A DNA stretch of 36,941 nt, from positions 1-36,941 of the forward strand of contig JADHNQ010000003.1 in the NCBI GenBank assembly GCA_016779425.1. Direction: 5' to 3'. Shown here in pieces: positions 1 to 9,302 of this stretch; positions within the stretch are counted from its first letter, which is position 1, and each line of letters starts with the position of its first letter. The stretch comes from Pseudomonadales bacterium (GTDB taxonomy: Bacteria > Pseudomonadota > Gammaproteobacteria > Pseudomonadales > Azotimanducaceae). The notes below the pieces were generated by a model. That model ran no database searches. It had not been told where the DNA came from and worked only from the letters and a program-made list of their open reading frames with translations. The translations under genes were made by a program, and so were the position numbers.

Positions 1-1
1 C

Positions 2-142
2 GGCTTATGGGTGTATGCGCTACCCGATTACTTTTCCGCAGTTGACGGCATCACTGCACAAGGGTACCCCGTAGGCTCATTAGCTTATGTGCTGTGTTGC
101 AGCGGCTTCGCCGCTTTTTTCCTTTTGCGCGAAAGGCGGTAG
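2..142 (+). CDS. C-terminal part of a small hydrophobic protein, paralogous to the ORF at 15002-15319; 5' end outside the window
   Basis: Frame 2 reads GLWVYALPDYFSAVDGITAQGYPVGSLAYVLCCSGFAAFFLLRERR*, nearly identical to the C-terminus of the 15002-15319 product. Confidence 0.7.
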   Translation, partial: GLWVYALPDYFSAVDGITAQGYPVGSLAYVLCCSGFAAFFLLRERR

Positions 143-289
143 TCTCCCCACCTGCCTATACCTCTTGCTGGTCTTTTTCCTGTGGAATTCTTCAAATTCA
201 AAATGCCTACAGCGAATGGCAACCTGGGTCAGATAAACCGGCGGTCATGGTGTGTGATCAATTGTTCTCTTCACTCGACAACCCCCACA

Positions 290-1333
290 TTATGAAACCA
301 TGCGTCTGACAGAGTCGACATCGCCGTCGATGTAGTGATGCTTCAACGCACCAACAACATGCCCGAATATTATTAGGTAGAACAAGTACGGCAGCAAAAC
401 TTTATGCAATAGCCCAAAGGGCCTAACAATCTCCATACTGGGCTCAAACAACAGCGGTGTGTCCACAAAAAAGAAATGAGACCATTTTCCGGCACCGGTA
501 GACATCATGTAGCCCGTAATCGGGAAAGCGAATAACACTACATATAGCGAGATATGAACAATATGCGCCAGCTTCGACTCCCAGGGATTAAGCGAACGCG
601 AGAGCGCTGGCCTGGGGCTGACGTGATTCCAGATAAGGCGTACAAAAACCAGAATCAATAAGGTGAAGCCCAGGGCTTTGTGTATTACGTACATGTATTG
701 CAGCAAGCCAATATCGTGGGATAACGCCGACATTAGTACACCCATGGGCATGAGCAAAAGGAAGATAAACGCTGTCACCCAGTGCAGATAGCGAGAATAC
801 TGTCCGTACCGCGCCTCTTCATTGGCGTTGGCAAAAGTTTTGTCTGGCTCTCCATTGGCTGTTGCGCCCAGCCACAACATATACAAGCCGCCCACAATCG
901 CGAGGAGAGCCTGAAATGTAAGCAAAAAGGGCTTCGCGACATCCGGTGGCAACGCCGCTTCTTCAAAGTTCGCAAACACACCGTTAAAGCGCATCAGTAA
1001 CAAACCGCCGCCTATACCCAGTAGCACCAGCGCGCAGCTGAAATAACCGATTCGTCGCGTCGCCCCACTGGGGTGATTAAGCGCAACCGCAATACCCAAG
1101 GCAGAGAAGAGCATGGCTAATCCTACCCAGCTATCCAGGTGATAGGGTGCGCGATGATCGTTGTTGGCAATACCGAAACCCTCGGGAACATCCTGCTTCT
1201 GTTGCATCACAACGGATTGAGCAGAGACAGGAGCCGCTGGCTCCGATAATTGGACGTCGGCCGCAAGTGCCAGACCAACTTGAGCCAATAGTTCGACTGT
1301 TAATAGAAAAACCAAACACGATAACGTACGCAT
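290..1333 (-). CDS. Cytochrome b561 family membrane protein with signal peptide and extra N-terminal TM region
   Basis: 347 aa; YSRYLHWVTAFIFLLLMPMG, HKALGFTLLILVFVRLIW, HISLYVVLFAFPITGYMMS and LFYLIIFGHVVGALKHHYIDGD are typical of cytochrome b561 (His ligands in TM segments). Confidence 0.8.
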   Translation of the reverse strand: MRTLSCLVFLLTVELLAQVGLALAADVQLSEPAAPVSAQSVVMQQKQDVPEGFGIANNDHRAPYHLDSWVGLAMLFSALGIAVALNHPSGATRRIGYFSCALVLLGIGGGLLLMRFNGVFANFEEAALPPDVAKPFLLTFQALLAIVGGLYMLWLGATANGEPDKTFANANEEARYGQYSRYLHWVTAFIFLLLMPMGVLMSALSHDIGLLQYMYVIHKALGFTLLILVFVRLIWNHVSPRPALSRSLNPWESKLAHIVHISLYVVLFAFPITGYMMSTGAGKWSHFFFVDTPLLFEPSMEIVRPFGLLHKVLLPYLFYLIIFGHVVGALKHHYIDGDVDSVRRMVS

Positions 1334-1358
1334 AGCCTTAACCCGCGTTGTGGCGCAA

Positions 1359-2225
1359 TTACTCGATCACTTGCTCGACAACACCATTCACCAATGTGCC
1401 AATACCGGACACTTCAACTTCAATAGTGTCTCCCTCCACCAAAAATACCCGCGGGTCACGCAGCGCTCCGGCGCCCTCGGCAGAACCCGTCACAACTACA
1501 TCTCCGGGTTCCAACCAGTTGATTTCAGAAATATGCGAAACCATCTGGGCAAAAGAGAAAATGAGATCATCCACTTTCATGGTTTGCCGCTGCTCGCCAT
1601 TAACCCGTGTGGTCAATTCCATGCTTTCGATATCCAGGCTGTCGGCAGTGGCCATGCATGGGCCAAAGCCACCGCTGCGATACGCATTTTTCCCAGTGGT
1701 CACCTGGTTACTGCTGACTTGATAAAAACGCGCCGAGCCATCATTGAAAGGCGCGTAACCCGCGACATAATCCAGCGCGTCTTCCACGCTGACGTTGCGA
1801 CAACGCCTGCCTATGATCAGCGCAATTTCACCCTCATAGTCAAATGCTGGTTCTTTCAGCGGTTTTTCCAACGCTTCGCCAGAGGCGACCAGAGTGTTAG
1901 TAGCACGCAAAAAGAACATCGGCACCTTGGGTATTTCTTTCAATCCCATCGCATCTTTCGCTTCAACGTAGTGAGAGTGCGTATTCATGCCCGCAGCCCA
2001 GACAACGCCGGGATTAGGGATCACAGGCAGAAGCTGCACATCTTCCAGCTTGGTATCGATCGGAGCGTCCTGGACAAAGGCGGCCGCCTCTTCCATACCG
2101 GCTGCCAACAATGATTTTAAATCAGCGAATTGGCCGCCCAGTGGCCCACCGAGGTCGATAATGCCATTGTCGGTCATCACGCCGTATGAGTGGTTTCCGT
2201 TCTTGATATAACTTGCGAGTTTCAT
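1359..2225 (-). CDS. Fumarylacetoacetate hydrolase (FAH) family protein
   Basis: NPGVVWAAGMNTHSHYVEA, FDYEGEIALIIGRRCRNV, WLEPGDVVVTGSAEGAGALRDPRVFLVEGDTIEVEVSGIGTL are FAH-fold motifs. Start placed at MKLASYI (ATG complement 2223-2225). Confidence 0.88.
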   Translation of the reverse strand: MKLASYIKNGNHSYGVMTDNGIIDLGGPLGGQFADLKSLLAAGMEEAAAFVQDAPIDTKLEDVQLLPVIPNPGVVWAAGMNTHSHYVEAKDAMGLKEIPKVPMFFLRATNTLVASGEALEKPLKEPAFDYEGEIALIIGRRCRNVSVEDALDYVAGYAPFNDGSARFYQVSSNQVTTGKNAYRSGGFGPCMATADSLDIESMELTTRVNGEQRQTMKVDDLIFSFAQMVSHISEINWLEPGDVVVTGSAEGAGALRDPRVFLVEGDTIEVEVSGIGTLVNGVVEQVIE

Positions 2226-2281
2226 TTCACTTTTCCTCAATACAAAAAATATAAATGCTCGATACTTTTTTTAAAATCGCT

Positions 2282-5200
2282 TTAGGCAGCGCGACGGCGA
2301 CGCCACCTGCGCCATACCCAAATCACCAACAGCGCAACCGCCACCTTCCCTACCGTACCGTTTTGCACATACCGTAAAATAAATGTGGCCATGCGCGCCC
2401 CAACAGCGGTCGCTGGCTCAAGCTCCAAAATAGTGCCTTGTGGCGTAAGTTCTATGCCACGCAATCCGGGGTGATCTGGGGAAACACGGTAGGAAGTCTG
2501 CATCGGGTGAAACGGATAAGCTAAGGGGCGTTCGAGCGCGCCCAGGGCGCTCACCGGCGAAACATATTCCCACACCACCTCGCCTTGCGGTGTGACCTCA
2601 AAAAGATGCCCGTACTGTCCTGACGTGACATGGGTATTACCATTGGGTAATCGATAGGCACTCCCCATTTTGAAACTGGAGATTGCCTGAGGGTCTGCGG
2701 CTCGGAAGCGCCAGACGACCCTTCCGGTATCAGTATCAATTTCATCAATGGTGGTGTAGTCATCCGTATTGCCCAATACAAGACGCCGCAGGCTCCACAA
2801 CATCGATTCCAATGGATTTTCGGGCTTGGCGCCGCTGCGTCCTACCCCGTTATTGTGAACCAGAAGATTGCCGGCACCGGGCAAACCCGGCGCAACCCAG
2901 TTTGGGCCATGCGCCGCAAAAAAAAGTCTGTCGCCCGGATCTTTCCCCACATGGGGTTTACCTGCTCCATAGTTACCCGGGTTGCCATAGCGGCGCGCAA
3001 TAGCGCCGGCGGGCCCGCGCGCTGCTTCAATACCGGCCTGAGGGTTGTCATAGTTAGCAGTGCTGTGGTCGATGATGTAGACCTCACTGGCAATTCGCGC
3101 CGTCACCATTATCTGGTCGTTGCCCGCGTGATAATCGATGACGCCGCTGTGCGCCATATCTCTGTTCACCTCGGTCAGATTGAGTTCAGTAATATTGATA
3201 TCAACACGCCCGGGGTCATTCTGGTTGCCATGCATCGCGCTGCTAAAATGATCTTGAAAGCGCCACTCCCAAACGATATCGCCCGCTGGGTTTACCTCCA
3301 CCAATTTGTTAGGCCACAGCGTTTCTACACCGTTACCAATACGCTCTTGCGTGGCGCCTAAGGCTATAGCTTCTGCTCGCGTAATCTCTTCAAACGCCAT
3401 AAAGAGCGTATTACCATTTTCCAGACGATAGTAATCATCGCGCAACCGAGTTTGTTGGCCCGGGCTCTTATACTCCCACACCAGTTTGCCCTGCCAATCC
3501 AGCTCTTGAATGATGGTGCCCGGACCGGTTTTGTCTCTTCCTTTGTCAGTTCGCTTAATACCGCGCAGCAAATGTCCGTTATCCAGCAAGCGTGCAACCA
3601 TCGAGACACTCATTTCCTGTGGCAACGGCCAGCTGTGTACTACCTGACCTTCCATGTCTATTAGATAGGTTGCGCTGGCATTCTGGGGTGACAGCAAGAC
3701 GTAGCCGCCATAGGACTTATTTTGCTGGTATTGCTGCACGCCGGTGCTGGCGTCGCCGTCACGATTACGCTGATTGAATACCAGGTCGCCACTGACAGTA
3801 ACCGACTCCCTCTGCAGTGCTTCAGCGTAGGGAGTGAAACGAATATTCCCGGTGGCACTGATCATTTGGAGCGCCAGCATTTTAATTGGGTTCACCTTAA
3901 AGCCTTCCCCTGCCGCCGCGTCAAATGCGTCAATATGGGGTTGCAGCCGCGCCACAATCTCGGGGTGCGCTGCCGAGAGGTCACTGTTCTCCAGGGGATC
4001 ATCGACAATGCGAAACAGTTCCGTCGTAGGGTCTACCCACGGCAGCGGAGGACCATCGAGACGAACTAGTTTCCAGTCATCGTCTATGACGCCGGCACCC
4101 GCCAGCGGCATTCCAAACACGAAGGGCGGGCGGCGGTCTGCGGCATCTCCCAGCATCACATTCCAGCGACTAATGCCATCCAACTTGCGATTTTCATCCC
4201 TTGTTATTTCAGGTGTGTGCAACGCGGCAACAGGGAGACCGGCGGCTTCAAATACCGTGGGCAGAATATCTTCTACCGTTATCATCTGTTCAATTTTGTC
4301 TTTACTGTGCAGAACTCCAGGCCACCAGGCCGCTGCTGGAACACGTATCCCACCCTCCAGCGGAAACGTCTTGCCGCTGCGCAAGGGGTCGTTGTTTCCA
4401 GCGGAAGAATGCGAAACAGCACTCGCGGGAAACTCTGAAGAACCGCCGTTGTCGCTCATAAAGACAATCAGGGTGTTGTGTGCAATATCTTCAGCTTGTA
4501 GCGCCTTTAGAACTTCGCCGATACCCACATCCATGTTATCTACCATGGCTGCATAGACGCGCCGTTCCTCTTTTTCGATCTTCGAATAAAGATCAATCGA
4601 GCTTTGTGGTGCCGCCTGCGGCCCATGCGGAGCGTTATAGGCCAACAGCATAAACAGCGGACGGGACTTATCCCTATGTTGCAACAACTTAATCGCTTCA
4701 GCGGTGATTAGCTCGGTAGAGTAGCCGTCCTCGTGCACAGTAACGCCGTTGCGCTGCCAATCGACGGCACCCATCAAACCGTGATCGTAGTAGTCGATGA
4801 AACCGCCCAGATGACCGTAGAAATGATCGAAGCCGCGGTTGTGCGGAAAATATGCTGGCGTCGCGCTCCCTAGATGCCATTTTCCTACTAGAGACGTTTG
4901 GTAACCTACCTCGCCTAGCCACTGCGGCAACAGTTTCGTGTACAAAGGCAGACCAGGCGAATCGAACGATGAAATTGGCTGTGTCATGCCAGTACGCAGC
5001 GCCGACTGCCCGGTCAACAATGCGGCTCTGGTGGGAGTACAGCTCGGATAGACATAGAAACGATCCAACTCCACACCTTCACGTGCAAGTCGATCAATAT
5101 TGGGCGTGCGTATCTCACTGCCGTGATACCCAACGTCGTTCCAGCCCAGATCATCGGCCAGTATTAGAATAATGTTTGGTCTTTGGTCTGTATCTGAAAC

Positions 5201-5335
5201 ATCACCATCAGAGCTAGCGAAAGCGACGGACGAAAACATTAGCAGCCAGTAGGTGACGGCCAAGAAGGCCAGGGTCAGGCTGGGTGCGTTGAGCTGTGGA
5301 ATCGTATCGTCCTGAAGTATTGAGCGAGCAGCCAT
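2282..5335 (-). CDS. Sulfatase fused to a C-terminal arylsulfotransferase (ASST)-like beta-propeller domain, with C-terminal TM anchor
   Basis: 1017 aa. N-terminal RPNIILILADDLGWNDVGYHGSEIRTPNIDRLA and YPSCTPTRAALLTG (Cys-type sulfatase C-X-P-X-R). C-terminal GGYVLLSPQNASATYLIDMEGQVVHSWPL, AMHGNQNDPGRVDINITELNLTEVNRDMAHSGVIDY, YRLPNGNTHVTSGQYGHLFEVTPQGEVVWEY are ASST-like. Ends VAVALLVIWVWRRWRRRRAA. Confidence 0.88.
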   Translation of the reverse strand: MAARSILQDDTIPQLNAPSLTLAFLAVTYWLLMFSSVAFASSDGDVSDTDQRPNIILILADDLGWNDVGYHGSEIRTPNIDRLAREGVELDRFYVYPSCTPTRAALLTGQSALRTGMTQPISSFDSPGLPLYTKLLPQWLGEVGYQTSLVGKWHLGSATPAYFPHNRGFDHFYGHLGGFIDYYDHGLMGAVDWQRNGVTVHEDGYSTELITAEAIKLLQHRDKSRPLFMLLAYNAPHGPQAAPQSSIDLYSKIEKEERRVYAAMVDNMDVGIGEVLKALQAEDIAHNTLIVFMSDNGGSSEFPASAVSHSSAGNNDPLRSGKTFPLEGGIRVPAAAWWPGVLHSKDKIEQMITVEDILPTVFEAAGLPVAALHTPEITRDENRKLDGISRWNVMLGDAADRRPPFVFGMPLAGAGVIDDDWKLVRLDGPPLPWVDPTTELFRIVDDPLENSDLSAAHPEIVARLQPHIDAFDAAAGEGFKVNPIKMLALQMISATGNIRFTPYAEALQRESVTVSGDLVFNQRNRDGDASTGVQQYQQNKSYGGYVLLSPQNASATYLIDMEGQVVHSWPLPQEMSVSMVARLLDNGHLLRGIKRTDKGRDKTGPGTIIQELDWQGKLVWEYKSPGQQTRLRDDYYRLENGNTLFMAFEEITRAEAIALGATQERIGNGVETLWPNKLVEVNPAGDIVWEWRFQDHFSSAMHGNQNDPGRVDINITELNLTEVNRDMAHSGVIDYHAGNDQIMVTARIASEVYIIDHSTANYDNPQAGIEAARGPAGAIARRYGNPGNYGAGKPHVGKDPGDRLFFAAHGPNWVAPGLPGAGNLLVHNNGVGRSGAKPENPLESMLWSLRRLVLGNTDDYTTIDEIDTDTGRVVWRFRAADPQAISSFKMGSAYRLPNGNTHVTSGQYGHLFEVTPQGEVVWEYVSPVSALGALERPLAYPFHPMQTSYRVSPDHPGLRGIELTPQGTILELEPATAVGARMATFILRYVQNGTVGKVAVALLVIWVWRRWRRRRAA

Positions 5336-5373
5336 AGTGATCTTTTAGTTTGGGCGTGGACGTCACAAACGAT

Positions 5374-5437
5374 AATTTAATACTTGACAGTATACAAGTT
5401 AATAACAATTATACTTGTTAGTTACTAGTTTATTGTG
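5374..5437. promoter_or_regulatory. Divergent promoter/operator region (operator A) between the sulfatase operon and the VOC-monooxygenase operon
   Basis: AATACTTGACAGTATACAAGTT (5379-5400) plus TTATACTTGTTA. Whole 64-nt stretch aligns without gaps, 53/64 identical, to the reverse complement of 13875-13938. Confidence 0.7.
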
Positions 5438-5533
5438 CCCAAAGAGTACTCGAACTGCCCTAGAAATGAACGAAGACTCGCCGGACGATGTCAGCGAGGC
5501 TATTGCCAACTGCGGTTTAGGAGACCAGACCTC

Positions 5534-6151
5534 ATGAGCGAAGCAATTCCAGTCCCCAGCAAGTTTGCTCATCTGGTGCTCAAGACCAGCCGCTTCAAGG
5601 AACAGCGCAAGTTCTATCAGGATCTTTTAGGCGCGCGCATTGTGCACGAGGCACCCGGCATCGTTTTCTTGAGCTACGACGACGAGCATCACCGTCTGGC
5701 GATCATGGAGCGCCCGGGGATTTTGCCAAAGCTACATAACATGGCCGGTGTCGATCATCATGCATACACCTATGACACTCTCGAAAACCTGCTCATTACC
5801 TGGCAGCGCATGAAGGCCGATGGACACGAACCAGTATGGTGCGTTCACCACGGCGGTACCATCTCGATCTATTATCAGGATCGAGACAAAAACGTCATCG
5901 AAACCCAGGTTGATGTTTTCAACTCTGTCGAGGAAACCAACGAGTTTCTTCTTGGAGATGATTTTCAATCGAACCCGATTGGCGTTGACTTCGACCCCGA
6001 AGACCTCTGGCAGCGTCTCGAGGAGGGTGAGGCGTGGGAGACGCTAAAGCTGCGCACACCCAGCGGACCTCGCGACCCGGCCACCATTCCACGCGCATAC
6101 CTCGGGGGCTTTGCGTGGACTATGCTGCAATTGAGGAGTCGCCTAAGATGA
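5534..6151 (+). CDS. VOC (vicinal oxygen chelate) family protein, glyoxalase/extradiol dioxygenase-like
   Basis: FAHLVLKTSRFKEQRKFYQDLLGARIVHE, AGVDHHAYTYDTLENL, SIYYQDRDKNVIETQVD give a VOC His/His/Glu pattern. Start ATG 5534 chosen over the longer ORF. Confidence 0.82.
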   Translation: MSEAIPVPSKFAHLVLKTSRFKEQRKFYQDLLGARIVHEAPGIVFLSYDDEHHRLAIMERPGILPKLHNMAGVDHHAYTYDTLENLLITWQRMKADGHEPVWCVHHGGTISIYYQDRDKNVIETQVDVFNSVEETNEFLLGDDFQSNPIGVDFDPEDLWQRLEEGEAWETLKLRTPSGPRDPATIPRAYLGGFAWTMLQLRSRLR

Positions 6152-7863
6152 GCGTAAAGTTGGAGCATGTTCCCGTTGCTATTGTAGGTGCGGGGCCAAT
6201 CGGCCTTACTGCTTCCTGCTTACTGTCGCAGGCCGGTATAAAACACATCTTGCTGGAACAAAGCCCAGGCTTACATCAATGGCCCCAGGCTCATGTTGTC
6301 AGCGCGCGCACCATGGAAATACTGCGTGCAGCTGGCATCAGCGAACCGGCACTGCGGGCCAAAGCAGCGCCCCTGGCCGACATGAGCTATCTCAGCTGCT
6401 GGGTACACACACTGGCGAAGGAGCCCTGGGGCGGCTTCGCACTGCTAAGCCCCGAGAATGCTGATTACCTCGTTCAGGTACTGCAAACCACACCCACACC
6501 AAATGCAAATATCCCACAGGATAAGCTTGAGCAGATACTGTACCAACATGCGCAGGCAGCACCGGTTGTCGACATCCGCTTTGGGCACCAACTGAAAAGC
6601 CATGTGCAGAGTGCCAAAGGGGTGATCGCCAGCGTTTGCAATCGTGAAGACGACACGCTCTACGAGATAAACGCAGACTTTCTGATTGCCTGCGATGGTG
6701 CCGGGAGTGCCGTCCGCCACCAATGTGGGATTGAGATGCGCGGACCGAGAAGCTTACAGCACTGGGTTACCGTGGTACTGCAGGCTGATTTTCGACACCT
6801 CGTCAAAGCGCATCCCGGCTTACTCTACTGGACTTACGGGGCCGAGCGAACCGGACTTTTTATCGCCTACGACATCGACGACCGATGGGTCTACATGCAT
6901 GCCTGCGAAGAAGGACAAGAGATAACAGATGAGCAACCTAAGCAATGGGTAAGGAGCGCGATAGGCGACGACACTCCCTTTAAGATAGTGCACACAGATC
7001 GCTGGAGTATGTCTGCACAGGTAGCGCAACACTTTCGCGACGGGAGGATATTCCTGGCTGGCGATGCCGCCCATCGCTTTCCACCTACCGGTGGCATGGG
7101 TATGAACACGGGCATGCAGGATGTGTTCAACCTGTGCTGGAAAATCGCTCGAGTTGTTAACGGCACCAGTGCAGTAGCGTTATTGGACAGCTACGAACAC
7201 GAGCGCCGTCCCTCGGTTGAGAGAAACTGCGAGCAAAGCAGGGTAAATTTCCAAAAGATGAGCCAGGTCGAGGAAGCTATCGGCATTAGCAGTAATGTCG
7301 AAAAAACCCGTGAAAACTTGAACCTGCTAGACATCGACGACACCCATTCGCAACAGCGGCGTGAAAGGATTCAACAATCTATTGATGCGCAAAGAGACCA
7401 CTTCTTTATGTTGGGCATGGACCTGGGCGTTTGTTACGACGGTGCCCTGATACAAACATGCCCGGAAGAAGCACCGCAGAACAACTACCGAGCCAGCGAA
7501 TACAACCCCAGCTCAGCCGCTGGCAATCGTTTACCCCACTGCTGGCTCCAGGAAGGCGACAAGCAGCTGTCCACCCACGATATTGTGGCCAGCGTGAAGC
7601 TCACGCTGCTGACCACCAGCGACGGCTATCAGCAATGGGCGCAGGCCTTGACCGATACAGGTACTGACAATATCGAGATGCAAATAATTGGAAGCGCACA
7701 CCTTGCGCCTGCTGATGATGGATGGGATACATTGATCGGAATCAAACAATACGGCGCGCTGCTGATAAGACCAGACCGGCACATCGCGTTCAGTACGGAC
7801 AAATTTAGTGAAGACGCTTGGGTGGAACTTTCGCAGTTGCTGAAAAACTATCAGGTGGGATAA
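6148..7863 (+). CDS. FAD-dependent monooxygenase (class A, phenol/aromatic hydroxylase-like)
   Basis: VAIVGAGPIGLTASCLLSQAGIKHILLEQ (GXGXXG), GDAAHRFPPTGGMGMNTGMQDVFNLCWKIARV. ATGA overlap with the upstream gene at 6148-6151. Confidence 0.9.
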   Translation: MSVKLEHVPVAIVGAGPIGLTASCLLSQAGIKHILLEQSPGLHQWPQAHVVSARTMEILRAAGISEPALRAKAAPLADMSYLSCWVHTLAKEPWGGFALLSPENADYLVQVLQTTPTPNANIPQDKLEQILYQHAQAAPVVDIRFGHQLKSHVQSAKGVIASVCNREDDTLYEINADFLIACDGAGSAVRHQCGIEMRGPRSLQHWVTVVLQADFRHLVKAHPGLLYWTYGAERTGLFIAYDIDDRWVYMHACEEGQEITDEQPKQWVRSAIGDDTPFKIVHTDRWSMSAQVAQHFRDGRIFLAGDAAHRFPPTGGMGMNTGMQDVFNLCWKIARVVNGTSAVALLDSYEHERRPSVERNCEQSRVNFQKMSQVEEAIGISSNVEKTRENLNLLDIDDTHSQQRRERIQQSIDAQRDHFFMLGMDLGVCYDGALIQTCPEEAPQNNYRASEYNPSSAAGNRLPHCWLQEGDKQLSTHDIVASVKLTLLTTSDGYQQWAQALTDTGTDNIEMQIIGSAHLAPADDGWDTLIGIKQYGALLIRPDRHIAFSTDKFSEDAWVELSQLLKNYQVG

Positions 7864-7967
7864 GGAATGAGAAACCCTGTAAGCCTTCCCTGGGTACTGA
7901 AAAGGTAACGCCGCCAGATCAGCGAAATTCAACCTGATGAACATAAGCAACAAGAACAATCTGGTCA

Positions 7968-8007
7968 GATTTATTTCTAGCTACCTCTCCTTTAGCTAGA
8001 ATAAATC
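7968..8007. terminator. Candidate bidirectional terminator hairpin between convergent genes
   Basis: GATTTATTTCTAGCT ... AGCTAGAATAAATC: 14-bp inverted repeat with one bulged T, between the FAD monooxygenase (+) and tetR (-) stop codons. Confidence 0.55.
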
Positions 8008-8051
8008 GGTCCCAGAATTGCGGCCCTGGAATTGCGCGGCCGAGCTGAACA

Positions 8052-8756
8052 CTACTTTGCAGTCTCGCCGCCAATTCGGGTCAACAGAAATTCCGTCGTG
8101 AGGGCAACATGTCGATCAATCATCTTTTCTTCCATCACGTCTACTCCGAACAGTAGCTTGGATTCAGGTGCCATACTGTAAACAGTCGTACTGCTGCCCA
8201 GAAACATGTAATACCAATAGAGAAATTCGTCTTGTTCTATTGGCAGCGCTTCCATCGCAGTGTGTTGCAGCCATTCCATTATCGGACGAACGTAGGTGTC
8301 AACGATATAGTGTAAACGGGGCGTATCGCTCTTAGCCTCCTGCATCATCAACTGATTGAGCTCAGGATGTGCGGCATTAAAACGCACCTGACTGCGTATG
8401 ACATACGCAATTCTCTCTTTCGGAGGCAAGTCCCTATAGAGCTCTGCACGATCCTTTGTGTGAGTTTCAAGTAGGCCAAACACTTGGTCTAGCGCAGCCT
8501 TCCAGAGTGCCTCTTTATTGTCGAAGTGGTAATTGACCAGGCCTCGGTTTACACCGGCAACATTTTCTACTTCTCGGATGCTTGTGCCATCGTATCCCCG
8601 CTCGGCAAAAAGTCGTATCGCGGCCACGCGGATTTTCTCAATAGTGATTTCTGCGCGTTCCTGAACAGCGCGCTGGCGGGGCCTGGCCGCGGCTTTGATC
8701 TTCGACTCTATCTGGGCCTTCGCGCTAGCCCTAGTTTTGGTTGGTTTCTGTGCCAT
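8052..8756 (-). CDS. TetR/AcrR family transcriptional regulator
   Basis: AAIRLFAERGYDGTSIREVENVAGVNRGLVNYHFDNKEALWKAALD is a TetR helix-turn-helix. Confidence 0.92.
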   Translation of the reverse strand: MAQKPTKTRASAKAQIESKIKAAARPRQRAVQERAEITIEKIRVAAIRLFAERGYDGTSIREVENVAGVNRGLVNYHFDNKEALWKAALDQVFGLLETHTKDRAELYRDLPPKERIAYVIRSQVRFNAAHPELNQLMMQEAKSDTPRLHYIVDTYVRPIMEWLQHTAMEALPIEQDEFLYWYYMFLGSSTTVYSMAPESKLLFGVDVMEEKMIDRHVALTTEFLLTRIGGETAK

Positions 8757-8838
8757 CGAATACCTGCATATTGGTTGCGAAAAACTTGTGCGCCATGACA
8801 GCTGGCTTTTACTGTCACGCCGAAGGAAGCCAGAACAT

Positions 8839-8862
8839 TATACTTGACATAAAGCAAGTATA
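8839..8862. promoter_or_regulatory. Palindromic operator B upstream of tetR (probable autoregulation)
   Basis: TATACTTG-ACATAAAG-CAAGTATA: perfect 8-bp arms, 8-nt spacer; shares ATACTTGAC...CAAGT with operators A and C. Confidence 0.75.
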
Positions 8863-8936
8863 GTTAAATACTAATTTTTATCGAAATTTTTCAATTGCTT
8901 AAGCTTAAATAAGTGCCATTCGGGTCCGAGTAAAAG

Positions 8937-9200
8937 CTAATCATCACCATCCTGCAAGCCCTGCATCATCCGCGTGGACGCATCACCGGCAGTCAGTATT
9001 TTCTGGCAGTGCTGGTATAGCAGCTTGCCTTGTTTAGTGAGTTTGAGCGCGCGTGTAGTGCGCTGGATAAGGCGGACGCCCAGTTGCTCTTCAAGCTAGC
9101 GGAGTCTCAGGCTGACGCTAGAGTTTGGCAGCTCCGGCTGCCTTCTCGCCCCGGTGATACTTCCTTCTCGGGTAATGCAAAAAGATTTTGCGATAGGGTT
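8937..9200 (-). pseudogene. LysR-type transcriptional regulator remnant (N-terminal HTH region only)
   Basis: Minus strand reads ...REGSITGARRQPELPNSSVSLRLR*LEEQLGVRLIQRTTRALKLTKQGKLLYQHCQKILTAGDASTRMMQGLQDGDD*: LysR HTH with an internal TAG and truncation at about 90 aa. Confidence 0.8.
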
Positions 9201-9209
9201 GTAGCAAAA

Positions 9210-9237
9210 ACAGTGTCTACCGTCGTGTAAACACTGT
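9210..9237. promoter_or_regulatory. Inverted repeat between the LysR remnant and the divergent GST gene, possible LysR-type operator
   Basis: ACAGTGT (9210-9216) ... ACACTGT (9231-9237), perfect 7-bp arms. Confidence 0.4.
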
Positions 9238-9302
9238 CCATATTAGCAAATTAGCAGGATTGGAGTGAGCGCCAATTCTAGAAACTTGATAGGCAAAGAT
9301 TG

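Noticed and set aside
94-309. 71-aa ORF on + strand
   Set aside because: Out of frame with the 2-142 coding fragment and lacks family-like sequence; probably spurious.
1350-2114. 254-aa ORF antisense to the FAH gene
   Set aside because: Fully overlaps a clearly recognisable gene on the opposite strand; no domain-like motifs.
3834-4556. 240-aa ORF antisense to the sulfatase
   Set aside because: Low-complexity Ser/Pro/Arg-rich translation typical of antisense frames; the sulfatase motifs are on the other strand.
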